64,000 nucleotides of DNA from Rhodanobacter panaciterrae (lineage in GTDB: Bacteria > Pseudomonadota > Gammaproteobacteria > Xanthomonadales > Rhodanobacteraceae). The notes under the pieces are model-generated. The model saw nothing but the letters and a program-made list of their open reading frames with translations, was not told the origin of the DNA and did not search any database. The stretch is from contig NZ_BMXT01000001.1 in assembly GCF_014651895.1 (NCBI RefSeq), positions 620,001 to 684,000 of the forward strand, in the 5' to 3' direction. This document shows, piece by piece, positions 34,678-44,105 of the stretch (positions within the stretch are counted from its first letter, which is position 1; every line of letters begins with the position of its first letter). Both the position numbers and the translations under genes were made by a program.

Positions 34678-35268
34678 ATGGCAGGTTTCGAACTGATCCG
34701 GCGGTTCTTCGGGAACGAGCCTGGTGAGCGCCGTGCGGCACCCCGCAGCGGCGTGCCCAAGGGCGCCTGGGTGTTGGTGGTGGACGATTCGGCCACCATC
34801 CGCGCGGTGCTCGGCAAGATGCTGAGCCAGGATGGCCATGTGGTGCTGAAGGCGCCGGATGGCGAAACCGCGATTGAGATGGCCCGCAAGGAAAAGCCGG
34901 ACCTGATCTTTCTCGATATCGTGATGCCCGGCATGAACGGTTTCGCGGTGCTGCGCGCCTTGCGGCGCGAGCCGCAGACGCACGACATCCCGATCGTGAT
35001 GATCAGCGGCAACCTGCAGGCGACCGAGCAGTTCTACGTGCAACGCTTCGGTGCCGACGATTTCATGAAGAAGCCGTTCGGTCGGGGCGAGGTGTTTGCG
35101 CGCATCCAGCATCTGACGCAAAGCGGGCGGCTGGTGGTGCGTGAGCGCACCGCGGAGGACGTCGTGCCGACCGTGCCGGAGCATACCGAGGCCGAACACG
35201 CGGCGATTCCGGACATCGCGATGCCGGATCCGCACGACATGGTCGTGCCGCCCGCAGAACCATCCTGA
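34678..35268 (+). CDS. Stand-alone response regulator with conserved tail, copy 1
   Basis: Predicted 196 residues. After a 28-residue N-terminal stretch (MAGFELIRRFFGN), a receiver domain follows: VVDDSATIR, phospho-acceptor in IFLDIVMPGMNGF (Asp about residue 81), then KKPFGRGEV. There is no DNA-binding domain; a 55-residue tail ends with AAIPDIAMPDPHDM. Such single-domain regulators (PilG/CheY-like) signal by protein contacts. It is very similar to the gene at 35825 and the two flank the hslR-like gene. Confidence 0.8.
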   Translation: MAGFELIRRFFGNEPGERRAAPRSGVPKGAWVLVVDDSATIRAVLGKMLSQDGHVVLKAPDGETAIEMARKEKPDLIFLDIVMPGMNGFAVLRALRREPQTHDIPIVMISGNLQATEQFYVQRFGADDFMKKPFGRGEVFARIQHLTQSGRLVVRERTAEDVVPTVPEHTEAEHAAIPDIAMPDPHDMVVPPAEPS

Positions 35269-35331
35269 CCGGCGCGGCTGCACGGACTCGGTACGTGCGA
35301 ACGTTGCCGTGATGACACGATAATCACGTCG

Positions 35332-35730
35332 ATGAACAAGCCGCCAGTCAATCCGGTCACCGATCTGCGCGCCGACCAATGGCTGTGGGCAGCGCGCTTC
35401 TTCAAGACCCGCAGCCTGGCCAAGCAGGCGATCGATGGCGGCAAAATCGAGGTCAACGAGGCTGGCTGCAAGCCGGCTAAGGCATTGCATGTCGGCGACA
35501 TGCTGCGGATCTCGCGCGGCGAGGAGCGGCTGGAAGTCGAGGTGCTGGGCTTGTCCGACAAGCGCGGTCCGGCCAGTGTGGCGCAGACGCTGTATCGCGA
35601 GACCGAGACCAGCCGCGTGGCGCGGGAAGCCGCGCAGCAGCAACACCAGCTGATCGGCGCAAGCGGCCCGTTGAAACGCCCGGACAAGCATGCGCGACGC
35701 GATCTGCGGCGATTGAAGGACGCGCGCTGA
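35332..35730 (+). CDS. hslR: Hsp15-like S4-domain RNA-binding protein
   Basis: Predicted 132 residues. N-terminal S4 domain (RADQWLWAARFFKTRSLAKQ ... GGKIEVNEAGCKPAK), then a basic tail rich in Arg/Lys (LKRPDKHARRDLRRLKDAR). Hsp15 binds blocked 50S subunits carrying nascent chains after heat shock. It lies between two paralogous response-regulator genes on the same strand. Confidence 0.86.
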   Translation: MNKPPVNPVTDLRADQWLWAARFFKTRSLAKQAIDGGKIEVNEAGCKPAKALHVGDMLRISRGEERLEVEVLGLSDKRGPASVAQTLYRETETSRVAREAAQQQHQLIGASGPLKRPDKHARRDLRRLKDAR

Positions 35731-35824
35731 GCAGTGCATCGCAGATTGGCCGGCCGATCTGCGGGAACATCCACGCCAATCCAAGGGGACTGCGCCTGTG
35801 CATCCCCACGACCCGGGGTGTGGC

Positions 35825-36469
35825 ATGGACGGATTCGCGCGGATGGCCGGCGGCATCGGCTTTATCAAGCGTCTGCTCGGCAACACGGATGGCGAACAGC
35901 CTTCGGTGCCGCACGTGCAGACCGCACAGGGTGCACGCATGCTGGTGGTCGACGATTCGCCCACGATCTGCGCCGTGCTCGGCAAGATGCTGGGCCATGA
36001 AGGTTACGCCGTGTCGAAGGCGACCGATGGCGAGAGCGCGATCCAGCTGGCGCGCGACGAACAGCCGGCGCTGATCTTTCTCGACATCGTCTTGCCCGGC
36101 ATGAACGGTTTCGCGGTGCTGCGCGCACTGCGCCACGACCCGCTGACTCAACACATTCCCATCGTGATGATCAGCGGCAACCAGCAGGCGACCGAGCAGT
36201 TCTACGTGCAGCGCTTCGGCGCGGACGACTTCATGAAGAAGCCGTTCGGCCGTGACGAGGTGTGCAAACGCATTGAGCAGCTCGTGCTGTCGGGGCGGCT
36301 GGCCGTGCGCAAGCCGTCGGAACCGGTGAGCGTGCCGCTGCTTGAATTGTCCGAGGAGGCTCTGGCTGCGATTCCAGATATCGCGATGCCTTATGCGGAT
36401 GAGGTACACGCGATTGCTCCGTCCCCGCGGCCTCGTCCCGGCCTGCAGATGGCACATAGCGTGTATTGA
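35825..36469 (+). CDS. Stand-alone response regulator with conserved tail, copy 2
   Basis: Predicted 214 residues from ATG 35825 (35843 also possible; it aligns best with copy 1). Receiver motifs: VVDDSPTIC, IFLDIVLPGMNGF and KKPFGRDEV; tail ends with AAIPDIAMPYADEV. It is about 65-70% identical to copy 1 across the receiver, and the IPDIAMP tail motif is shared. The pair therefore arose by duplication, with the hslR-like gene between them. Partner kinase is not in the window. Confidence 0.8.
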   Translation: MDGFARMAGGIGFIKRLLGNTDGEQPSVPHVQTAQGARMLVVDDSPTICAVLGKMLGHEGYAVSKATDGESAIQLARDEQPALIFLDIVLPGMNGFAVLRALRHDPLTQHIPIVMISGNQQATEQFYVQRFGADDFMKKPFGRDEVCKRIEQLVLSGRLAVRKPSEPVSVPLLELSEEALAAIPDIAMPYADEVHAIAPSPRPRPGLQMAHSVY

Positions 36470-36525
36470 GTGTTCGTGGTGCGAGCCACGCAGGAGTTTC
36501 CTCCGGCGTGGCCGGTATCTACGGC

Positions 36526-37968
36526 TCAGTTCTGAATGCCCAGTGCTTTGGCCACGCCGGCCGCGTAAGCCGGATCAGCTTTGGCGAAGTGACCGAGTTG
36601 GCGCCGCACGATCTCTTCCGGCACACCCTGCATCGCTGCTGCGATATTGCTGAACAGCTGCTGCTTCTGGTCCGTGCTCATCAACCGGAACAGATCGCCG
36701 GGTTGCTTGTAGTCGTCATTGCCGACGCGATGATCGTAGCGGTCGGCGTCGCCGGAGATTTTCAGCGGTGGCTCCTTGACCAATGGATCCTCGACCGGTC
36801 CGCCGAACGAGTTCGGCTCATAGTTCACGCCGCCGCCGCCGTTGTCGCCGTAGCGCATCGATCCGTCGCGCGCATAGTTGTGCACCGGGCAGCGTGGCTG
36901 GTTCACCGGCAGCTGGTCATGGTTCGCACCGAGCCGGTAACGCGCCGCGTCGGCATAGGAAAAGATGCGGAACTGCAGCACCTTGTCCGGCGAGAAACCG
37001 ATGCCCGCTACCACGTTGGCCGGCGAGAAGCTGGACTGCTCGACCTGGGCGAAATAGTTGTCCGGGTTGCGGTTCAATTCCATCACACCGACTTCGATCA
37101 GCGGGTAATCCTTGTGCGGCCATACCTTGGTCAGGTCGAACGGGTTGTACGAGGTTTTCTCCGCGTCGGCCTCCGGCATGATCTGCACGTACAGCGTCCA
37201 CTTCGGGAAATCCTTGCGTTCGATCGCCTCGTACAGGTCGCGCTGGTGCGATTCGCGATCTTCGCCGATCAGTTTGGCCGACTCGGCATTGGTGATGTTC
37301 TTGATGCCTTGCTGGGTCTTGAAGTGGAACTTCACCCAGTAGCGCTCACCGGCGTTGTTCCAGAAGCTGAAGGTATGACTGCCGAAGCCGTGCATGTGGC
37401 GCAGGCTGGCCGGGATGCCGCGGTCGCTCATCAAGGTGGTGACCTGGTGCAGCGATTCGGGCGACAGTGACCAGTAGTCCCACATCGCGGTGGCGTTGCG
37501 CATATTGGTGCGTGGGTCGCGCTTCTGCGTGTGGATGAAGTCGGGGAACTTGTACGGGTCACGGATGAAAAACACCGGCGTGTTGTTGCCGACCAGATCC
37601 CAGTTGCCTTCCTCGGTATAGAACTTCAGCGCGAAGCCGCGCACGTCGCGTTCGGCATCCGCCGCGCCGCGCTCGCCGGCCACGGTGGAGAAGCGCGCCA
37701 GCATCGGCGTCTGCGTGCCGGGCCTGAACACCTTGGCGCGGGTGTACTTCGTGATGTCGTGGGTGATGGTGAGCGTGCCGAACGCAGCCGAGGCCTTCGC
37801 ATGCACCACGCGCTCGGGGATGCGCTCACGGTTGAAGTGGGCATGCTTCTCGAACAGCTGGTGATCCTGCACCAGCAGCGGACCGCGCGGGCCGGCGGTA
37901 AGGCTGTTCTGGTTGTCGGCCAGCGGCGTGCCGGCGTCGGTGGTCAGGGTCTTGCGATCGTGGCTCAT
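36526..37968 (-). CDS. katA: Monofunctional haem catalase
   Basis: Predicted 480 residues. Catalytic His ([13 protein letters not shown]), the Asn of [12 protein letters not shown], and proximal haem-ligand Tyr in [14 protein letters not shown] are all present, and length matches small-subunit clade 3 catalases. It destroys H2O2. The start at 37968 has AGGAG at 6 nt. A candidate OxyR-like dyad lies about 80 bp upstream. It converges with the second response-regulator gene. Confidence 0.93.
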   Translation of the reverse strand: MSHDRKTLTTDAGTPLADNQNSLTAGPRGPLLVQDHQLFEKHAHFNRERIPERVVHAKASAAFGTLTITHDITKYTRAKVFRPGTQTPMLARFSTVAGERGAADAERDVRGFALKFYTEEGNWDLVGNNTPVFFIRDPYKFPDFIHTQKRDPRTNMRNATAMWDYWSLSPESLHQVTTLMSDRGIPASLRHMHGFGSHTFSFWNNAGERYWVKFHFKTQQGIKNITNAESAKLIGEDRESHQRDLYEAIERKDFPKWTLYVQIMPEADAEKTSYNPFDLTKVWPHKDYPLIEVGVMELNRNPDNYFAQVEQSSFSPANVVAGIGFSPDKVLQFRIFSYADAARYRLGANHDQLPVNQPRCPVHNYARDGSMRYGDNGGGGVNYEPNSFGGPVEDPLVKEPPLKISGDADRYDHRVGNDDYKQPGDLFRLMSTDQKQQLFSNIAAAMQGVPEEIVRRQLGHFAKADPAYAAGVAKALGIQN

Positions 37969-38378
37969 GGGCGGCTCCTGCTCGGTGGGGACTTCCTGCA
38001 AGGTACGCCCAGCCATGCATCGAGGGAATTCGATTGTGTGGATGCTTGCGATAGCCGGCGACTATCGGGAATGCGTCGTTGGCATCCTGATCTGGTCCAG
38101 GCGGCAGACGCGCGCGGTGCAACGATGACTGAACAGATGCCCACATCGGCGCGGCGACGGTCAACGCGATTCACGGCGATGCCGTTCCTCGCATTGTGCC
38201 AGCCAGACGATGACGATCTGGATCAATGCGGGGGAAGGGGGTTTCCTTGTTCGATCGCGAATGATTCAGCGTGCGAGTGTCGGTCATGGTGCACGGATGC
38301 CGTGTTTTTGCTGGGGCGCCGGTGCGGTTCTCTCCGAAACAAGTCCAGTCCTGCCAACTACTCAACGAGGCTCTACTC
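37969..38378. other. Intergenic region between catalase and small secreted-protein gene
   Basis: About 410 bases between divergent genes with no convincing coding sequence. It holds both promoters. The only clear feature is the OxyR-like dyad at 38051-38065. Confidence 0.45.
38051..38065. promoter_or_regulatory. Candidate OxyR-like dyad
   Basis: ATAG at 38051-38054, seven bases, then CTAT at 38062-38065: one complete half of the OxyR consensus (ATAG-N7-CTAT). The second half is poor. It lies about 83 bp upstream of the catalase start. The assignment rests on position and motif only. Confidence 0.35.
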
Positions 38379-38726
38379 ATGAATGCAAAGACGACTTTCC
38401 GCAACAGCTTGATCGGCCTGCTGCTGTCCGCCGCGCTCGCTTCCGGTGCCGCGATGGCACAGACCGATGTACCAGGCCATCCGCGCGTCAATGAAGTCAA
38501 CAACCGCCTTGAGAACCAGCAGGATCGCATCCAGGCAGGTGTGAAGGATGGTCAGCTCAATGCCAAGCAGGCAACGCGCGACGAAACCCGCGACAACAAT
38601 ATCGCTGCGCGCGAAAGCGCGGATCAAGCCAAGCACAACGGTCATCTGACCAAGCGCGAACAGCGCAACCTCAACAAGTCGTTGAACAAGGACAGCCGCA
38701 ACATTCATCGTCAGCGCAAGAACTGA
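38379..38726 (+). CDS. Small basic secreted protein with duplicated motif
   Basis: Predicted 115 residues. Signal peptide (MNAKTTFRNSLIGLLLSAAL ... AMAQ), then two similar helical stretches: RIQAGVKDGQLNAKQ and QAKHNGHLTKREQRNLNKSLN. The mature protein is basic and Asn/Gln/Arg-rich. Homologous small secreted proteins occur in Xanthomonadales (recollection); function unknown. CGAGG precedes the ATG, and a strong terminator follows. Confidence 0.72.
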   Translation: MNAKTTFRNSLIGLLLSAALASGAAMAQTDVPGHPRVNEVNNRLENQQDRIQAGVKDGQLNAKQATRDETRDNNIAARESADQAKHNGHLTKREQRNLNKSLNKDSRNIHRQRKN

Positions 38727-38772
38727 TCGAATCTGCAAGCGGCGATGGACTTGCCGCTTGTACGATCATTCG

Positions 38773-38804
38773 AAGCCTCCCCGCTTGTGCGGGGAGGCTT
38801 TTTG
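38773..38804 (+). terminator. Intrinsic terminator of the small secreted-protein gene
   Basis: A 12-bp stem AAGCCTCCCCGC / GCGGGGAGGCTT with loop TTGT, followed by TTT. It lies about 47 nt past the stop codon. Confidence 0.88.
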
Positions 38805-38978
38805 ATGCGTGCCGTTGGGTGACACCAGCGCTAATGGATTAGAGTTTTCCGAGTTGCTTCAGCCGATACGGTATGTCCAGCGTTTCGTGAGGGATCAACG
38901 TATCGAGGTCGATTTCGTCCGTGCGCTTTGCATCATCGCGGACCTTCGTGGCTACAAGGGCGCGATGCCGGGAGCTAC

Positions 38979-39455
38979 TCACTCATCGTCCTCTGCCCGG
39001 TAGATCGGCACGTCGGGATTGCGGCGAAAGGTGAAGATCAGGCTGGTCTCGATATGCGCTACTTCCGGGCGCGTGGTGAATGCGTCCAGCGCGAAGTCGC
39101 GCAGGTGGTCGCTGTCGGCTACCGCCACATGCAGCAGGTAATCGTTGGCACCGGCGACGTGATAGAACGCCAGCACCTCGCGCATGGTCAGCAGATAGGC
39201 ATGAAACGCATCCAGATCCTCGCGCGAATGCCGCGCCAGCCGCACACTGATCATTGCCTGCAGACCGATGCCGACCGCCGCCGGCGCGATCTCCGCGTGG
39301 TAACCGGTGATGGCGCCGTGCTCGCGCAACCGGCGCACCCGTTCCAGTGCGGTCGACGGCGCCACGCCGACGCGTTCGGCCAGATTCTTGTTCGGCAGCC
39401 GTGCGTTCTTTCGCAACTCGCGCAGTATCGCGAAGTCAATTCGGTCTAGGCGCAT
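38979..39455 (-). CDS. Lrp/AsnC family regulator
   Basis: Predicted 158 residues. N-terminal HTH (LDRIDFAILRELRKNARLPNKNLAERVGVAPST) and C-terminal RAM ligand domain (DYLLHVAVADSDHL). Lrp-family regulators sense amino acids. It is divergent from the PLP-enzyme gene with a 94-bp shared AT-rich region, so probably controls that gene. Confidence 0.88.
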   Translation of the reverse strand: MRLDRIDFAILRELRKNARLPNKNLAERVGVAPSTALERVRRLREHGAITGYHAEIAPAAVGIGLQAMISVRLARHSREDLDAFHAYLLTMREVLAFYHVAGANDYLLHVAVADSDHLRDFALDAFTTRPEVAHIETSLIFTFRRNPDVPIYRAEDDE

Positions 39456-39549
39456 AAAATGGCTCTTATCGAAATAAAATTCGGAAGGTGATTTTTAGTA
39501 TGGGGATTGATTCTAGTATCAGGCAATTCTTTCGAATGGAACTGGAATC
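39456..39549. promoter_or_regulatory. Shared promoter region of the Lrp and PLP-enzyme genes
   Basis: 94 bp, much more AT-rich than its surroundings. It contains two direct TAGTAT repeats (39496-39501 and 39514-39519, 18 bp apart) and a CGAA ... TTCG dyad near 39468-39483. These are candidate regulator sites; no consensus could be confirmed. Confidence 0.35.
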
Positions 39550-40734
39550 ATGGCACGTCCTGAAACGCTCGGTGTCCACGCCGGCCGCGAAGACTTTTCC
39601 GAGTTGGGTGTGCATGCGCCGCCGCTGGATCTGTCCACCACCTATCCGGTGCGCGACCTCGACGAAGGCACGACCAGCTTCGACGCGCTGGTCGGCGGCG
39701 CGGCCACGGCGGCCAATCCGATCTATGCGCGGCTGCACAATCCCACCGTGGCGCGTTTTGAAAACGCGCTGGCGCAGTTGGAGGGCACGACCGACGCGGT
39801 GGCGTTTGGTTCGGGCATGGCCGCCATGTCGGCGTGCCTGCTGGCCGCCGGCCAGCGCGGCAAGCATGTGCTGGCGGTGCGTCCGCTATACGGCACCAAC
39901 GATCATCTGCTGAACTCGGGCCTGCTCGGCATCCGCACGCGCTGGGTCCGGCCGGAGGAGGTGGCCGGAGCGATCGATACCGACACCGCGCTGGTGATCA
40001 TCGAGACACCGGCCAATCCGACGCTGGATCTGATCGACATCGCCGCGGTGGTGAAAGCGGCCGGTGCCGTACCGGTGCTGGTGGATTCCACCTTCGCCAC
40101 GCCAGTGCTGCAGCAGCCGGCGACGCTCGGAGCAACCCTGGTGCTGCACAGCGCGACCAAGTTTCTTGGTGGCCATGGCGACGTGATCGCCGGGGTGGTG
40201 GCCTGCAATGCCGACTGGGCGGTAGCCTTGCGCCAGGTGCGTGCGGCCACCGGCGGCCTGCTGCATCCGCTCGGTGCGTATCTGCTGCATCGTGGCCTGC
40301 CGACGCTGTCGTTGCGCGTGCTGAAGGCGCAGGAGAACGCGCAGATCCTGGCCGAACGGCTGGCCGCGCACGCGATGGTGGCGAAGGTCAGCTATCCCGG
40401 CCTCGGTACGGTGGCCAATGCCCACCTGGTGGGTACGCAGATGCGAGGACCGGGCAGCCTGATGGCATTTGAGATGTGCGGCGGCCATGCGGCAGCGGCG
40501 AGGGTCATGGCGGCCGTGAAACTGGCCACGCCGGCGGTGAGCCTGGGTTCGGTCGATACCTTGATCCAGCATCCGGCCGGGCTGACTCACCGCGTGGTGG
40601 ATGCTGCCACGCAGGCGCAGCACGGCATCACGCCGGGCTTGCTGCGGTTGTCGGTCGGCATCGAGCATGTCGAGGACCTGTGGAGCGACCTCAGTCAGGC
40701 ATTGGATGCAGCTCGGCTCAGCGCCGCGGCCTGA
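39550..40734 (+). CDS. Cys/Met metabolism PLP-dependent enzyme (methionine gamma-lyase-like)
   Basis: Predicted 394 residues of the trans-sulfuration fold-type I family. PLP Lys is in HSATKFLGGHGD (about residue 205); other signatures are YARLHNPT, FGSGMAAMSA and VDSTFATP. Members include methionine gamma-lyase, cystathionine gamma-lyase and gamma-synthase; sequence alone does not separate them. The divergent Lrp-type gene suggests control by an amino acid, which fits a degradative enzyme (inference). Confidence 0.83.
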   Translation: MARPETLGVHAGREDFSELGVHAPPLDLSTTYPVRDLDEGTTSFDALVGGAATAANPIYARLHNPTVARFENALAQLEGTTDAVAFGSGMAAMSACLLAAGQRGKHVLAVRPLYGTNDHLLNSGLLGIRTRWVRPEEVAGAIDTDTALVIIETPANPTLDLIDIAAVVKAAGAVPVLVDSTFATPVLQQPATLGATLVLHSATKFLGGHGDVIAGVVACNADWAVALRQVRAATGGLLHPLGAYLLHRGLPTLSLRVLKAQENAQILAERLAAHAMVAKVSYPGLGTVANAHLVGTQMRGPGSLMAFEMCGGHAAAARVMAAVKLATPAVSLGSVDTLIQHPAGLTHRVVDAATQAQHGITPGLLRLSVGIEHVEDLWSDLSQALDAARLSAAA

Positions 40735-40799
40735 ACCCCGGCGGGCGTTGGTGGCATGGTGCGGCGGCACGGATCAGGTATGCGCTGCCCACCAGCTTT

Positions 40800-43376
40800 T
40801 CAGGCCAGCGCCTTGAGCTGGTACAGCGCCTCCAGCGCCTCGCGCGGGGTCAGGGCATCCGGGGCGATCGCTTCGAGAGCTCGCTCCACGGCAGAAGGAA
40901 CGGAGGGTGCGAACAGGCCCAGTTGGGGCGAACTCTCGGCCAGGGATTTCCCCGTCGACGCGTGCTGATGCATGCCGCGTTCGAGTTCTGCCAGCGTGCG
41001 CCTCGCATCGGCGATCACCGATTTCGGAAGCCCTGCGAGCGCGGCCACCTGCAGGCCGAAGCTGCGGTTGGCCGGGCCGTCCTTCACGGCGTGCATGAAC
41101 ACCAGTTGCTCGCCGTATTCCACCGCGTCCAGGTGCACGTTCGCGATGGTCGAATACTCGTTGGCCAGCTCGGTCAGCTCGAAGTAGTGGGTCGCGAACA
41201 AGGTATAGGCGCGACTGTTGCGCGCCAGATGCACGGCGGCGGCACGCGCCAGCGACAGGCCGTCGTAGGTGCTGGTGCCGCGGCCGACTTCGTCCATCAG
41301 CACCAGGCTATGTTCGGTGGCGTTGTGCAGGATGTTCGCCGTCTCGCTCATCTCCACCATGAAGGTGGACTGGCCGCGCGACAGATCGTCGCCGGCACCG
41401 ATGCGGGTGAACACACGATCGATCGGACCGATCACGGCACGTGATGCGGGTATGTAGCTACCGATATGCGCGAGCAGCACGATCAGCGCGTTCTGCCGCA
41501 TGTAGGTGGACTTGCCGCCCATGTTCGGACCGGTGATGACCAGCATGCGGCGGCCATCATCGAGGGCGAGGTCGTTCGGCTCGAACGGTTCGTCGCGCAC
41601 TTTCTCGACCACCGGATGACGGCCGCGTTCGATCGCGATACCAGGCTCGTCGGTGAGTTCCGGCGCAGCCCAGTCCAGCGCTTCGGCACGCTCGGCCAGG
41701 GTGGCGAGTACGTCGAGTTCGGCCATTGCGGCGGCGGCGGCTTTCAATGGCTCGAGTTTTTCGGTGAGTGTGTCGAGCAGCGCTTCGTACAGCGCGCGCT
41801 CGCGCATCAGCGAGCGCTCCTTCGCCGACAGCACCTTGTCCTCGAACGTCTTCAGTTCTTCGGTGATGTAGCGCTCGGCATTCTTCGTGGTCTGCCGGCG
41901 CGTGTAATGCGTGGGTGCCTTGTCGGACTGACCCTTGCTGATCTCGATGTAGTAGCCGTGCACGCGGTTGTAGCCGACCTTCAGCGTGCTGATGCCGCTG
42001 GCAGCCTTCTCGCGTTCCTCCAGTTCGACCAGATACTGATCGGCATGGGTGGACAGGCGACGTAGTTCGTCGAGCTCCGTGTCGTAACCGTCGGCGACCA
42101 CACCGCCATCGCGCTGCAGTACCGGCGGCTGCGCCACGATGGCGCGGGCGAGCAGGGCGACCGAGTCGGCGTGATCACCGATGCGTTCGACCAGGGTGTG
42201 CAGCAGCGGGCTGTCCAGCGTGGCGATCTGCTCGCGCAACATCGGCGCGGCGGCAAGACCGTCGCGCAAGGTGGACAGGTCGCGTGGCCGAGCCGAACGC
42301 AGCGCCACGCGGGCGAGGATGCGCTCAAGGTCACCGATGCCGCGCAGCTGTTCACGCAGCGATTCGTAGCGACGGCTGTCGATCAGCGTGCCGATCGCCT
42401 GATGGCGCTGGCGCAGCAACTCGCGCGAGCGCAGCGGCCGATTCAGCCAGCGACGCAGCAGGCGCGCACCCATCGGCGTCACCGTTTCGTCGAGCACGCC
42501 GAGCAAAGTGTGTTCAGTGCGACCACTGGGATGGGTGTCCAGTTCCAGGTTGCGCCGGGTGGCAGCGTCCAGCGCGATCGTCTCGCTGGCGCTTTCCACC
42601 GCCATACCGGTGAGATGCGGTAGTGCGCTCTTCTGGGTTTCCTCGACATAGCCGAGCAGGCAGCCGGCCGCGGCGGTGGCGAGCGACAGGTTGTCCACGC
42701 CGAAACCGCCGAGATCGCGGGTGCCGAAGAAGCGGTTCAGCTCGCGCTTCGCCGCATCGCTGTCGAAGTGCCACGGCGGTCGCTTGCGCAGGCCGGGCAG
42801 GCTGCTGACCAGTTTCGGCCACGCGACACTTTCGTCGACCAGAGTCTCGGCCGGTTGCAACCGGGCCAGTTCGGCGGCCAGCGTTTCGGCATTCGGCACT
42901 TCACTGAGCAGGAAGCGACCACTGGACAGGTCGACCCAGGCGAGACCGTACGCACCATTCGATCCCGCCGCGATCGCCAGCAGCAGGTTGTCGCGACGTT
43001 CTTCCAGCAGTGCGGCATCGGTCACCGTGCCCGGCGTGACGATGCGCACCACCTTGCGCTCGACGATGCCCTTGGCCAACGCCGGATCGCCGATTTGCTC
43101 GCAGATCGCCACCGATTCGCCGAGGCGCACCAGCCGTGCCAGATAATTTTCTGCTGCGTGGTATGGCACGCCAGCCATCGGGATCGGCGCACCACCCGAT
43201 TGCCCGCGCTGGGTCAGCGTGATGTCGAGCAGTCGTGCCGCCTTGCGTGCGTCGTCATAGAACAGCTCGTAGAAATCGCCCATGCGAAAGAACAGCAACA
43301 CTTCCGGATGCTCGGCCTTGGCCGAGAGGTACTGGCGCATGAACGGGGTGTGTTTGGTGAGGTCGTCTTGGCTCAT
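40800..43376 (-). CDS. mutS: DNA mismatch repair protein MutS
   Basis: Predicted 858 residues. N-terminal mismatch-binding [15 protein letters not shown] carries the Phe-x-Glu motif (F-Y-E). The connector and core follow. The ATPase Walker A is [13 protein letters not shown] (about residue 620), then [10 protein letters not shown] and [13 protein letters not shown]. MutS binds mismatches and calls MutL. The start at 43376 matches the family N-terminus; a longer open frame upstream is antisense to pncC. Divergent from pncC. Confidence 0.97.
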   Translation of the reverse strand: MSQDDLTKHTPFMRQYLSAKAEHPEVLLFFRMGDFYELFYDDARKAARLLDITLTQRGQSGGAPIPMAGVPYHAAENYLARLVRLGESVAICEQIGDPALAKGIVERKVVRIVTPGTVTDAALLEERRDNLLLAIAAGSNGAYGLAWVDLSSGRFLLSEVPNAETLAAELARLQPAETLVDESVAWPKLVSSLPGLRKRPPWHFDSDAAKRELNRFFGTRDLGGFGVDNLSLATAAAGCLLGYVEETQKSALPHLTGMAVESASETIALDAATRRNLELDTHPSGRTEHTLLGVLDETVTPMGARLLRRWLNRPLRSRELLRQRHQAIGTLIDSRRYESLREQLRGIGDLERILARVALRSARPRDLSTLRDGLAAAPMLREQIATLDSPLLHTLVERIGDHADSVALLARAIVAQPPVLQRDGGVVADGYDTELDELRRLSTHADQYLVELEEREKAASGISTLKVGYNRVHGYYIEISKGQSDKAPTHYTRRQTTKNAERYITEELKTFEDKVLSAKERSLMRERALYEALLDTLTEKLEPLKAAAAAMAELDVLATLAERAEALDWAAPELTDEPGIAIERGRHPVVEKVRDEPFEPNDLALDDGRRMLVITGPNMGGKSTYMRQNALIVLLAHIGSYIPASRAVIGPIDRVFTRIGAGDDLSRGQSTFMVEMSETANILHNATEHSLVLMDEVGRGTSTYDGLSLARAAAVHLARNSRAYTLFATHYFELTELANEYSTIANVHLDAVEYGEQLVFMHAVKDGPANRSFGLQVAALAGLPKSVIADARRTLAELERGMHQHASTGKSLAESSPQLGLFAPSVPSAVERALEAIAPDALTPREALEALYQLKALA

Positions 43377-43460
43377 GCAGGTCTTGGCGTGGTCGCGCGG
43401 AACAGGTAGAACGGTGCCTCTGCGCATGGCGCAAGGTTCATTCAAGTCCGGGAGTCTCGC

Positions 43461-43970
43461 ATGGAGTTGTTGTCCGTTCCTACCGATGTCGAATTGCTGG
43501 CGCTGGCTGGCGCGGTCGCGACCGAAGTGCAGCAGCACAGGCTGACCCTGGTCACGGCCGAATCCTGCACCGGTGGTTGGATCGCCAAGACGCTGACCGA
43601 TCTGCCCGGCAGTTCGGCCTGGTTCGACGCCGGCGTGGTGACCTACAGCTACGAGGCGAAGGAAGCCCTGCTGGGAGTCAACCCGCGCACGCTGGAACAT
43701 GCCGGCGCTGTCAGCGAAGAAACCGTGCTGGAGATGGTTTCCGGCGCGCTGGCGCGCTTCGGTGCCGGTGTGGCGGTGGCGGTGACCGGCATCGCCGGTC
43801 CATCCGGCGGTACGCCGGGCAAGCCGGTTGGTACGGTGTGGATCGGCTGGAAGCGTCGCGGCGGCTACGGCCATGGGCGGCTGTTCCACTTTCCCGGCGA
43901 TCGTGAGGCGGTGCGGCGACAAACGGTGGCCGCGGCGCTCATCGGTTTGCGCAAAACACTGACGGAATGA
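43461..43970 (+). CDS. pncC: Nicotinamide-nucleotide amidase (PncC/CinA C-terminal domain)
   Basis: Predicted 169 residues, the stand-alone CinA C-terminal domain. Signatures are [11 protein letters not shown] (catalytic Ser), [10 protein letters not shown], and [24 protein letters not shown]. PncC deamidates NMN to nicotinate mononucleotide in pyridine-nucleotide recycling. It lies upstream of recA, as is common in gammaproteobacteria. Confidence 0.93.
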   Translation: MELLSVPTDVELLALAGAVATEVQQHRLTLVTAESCTGGWIAKTLTDLPGSSAWFDAGVVTYSYEAKEALLGVNPRTLEHAGAVSEETVLEMVSGALARFGAGVAVAVTGIAGPSGGTPGKPVGTVWIGWKRRGGYGHGRLFHFPGDREAVRRQTVAAALIGLRKTLTE

Positions 43971-44105
43971 GATGGCACGGGCGGTCAGGCTGGCTTGACC
44001 GGTATGGGATACTGCCAGCCTGCAAGCGATCCGAGTGATCGCAGCCCGTGAGACCCGATCCGGGCATCATGTTCACCATTCACACCCCAACCGGAATTCA
44101 AGACG

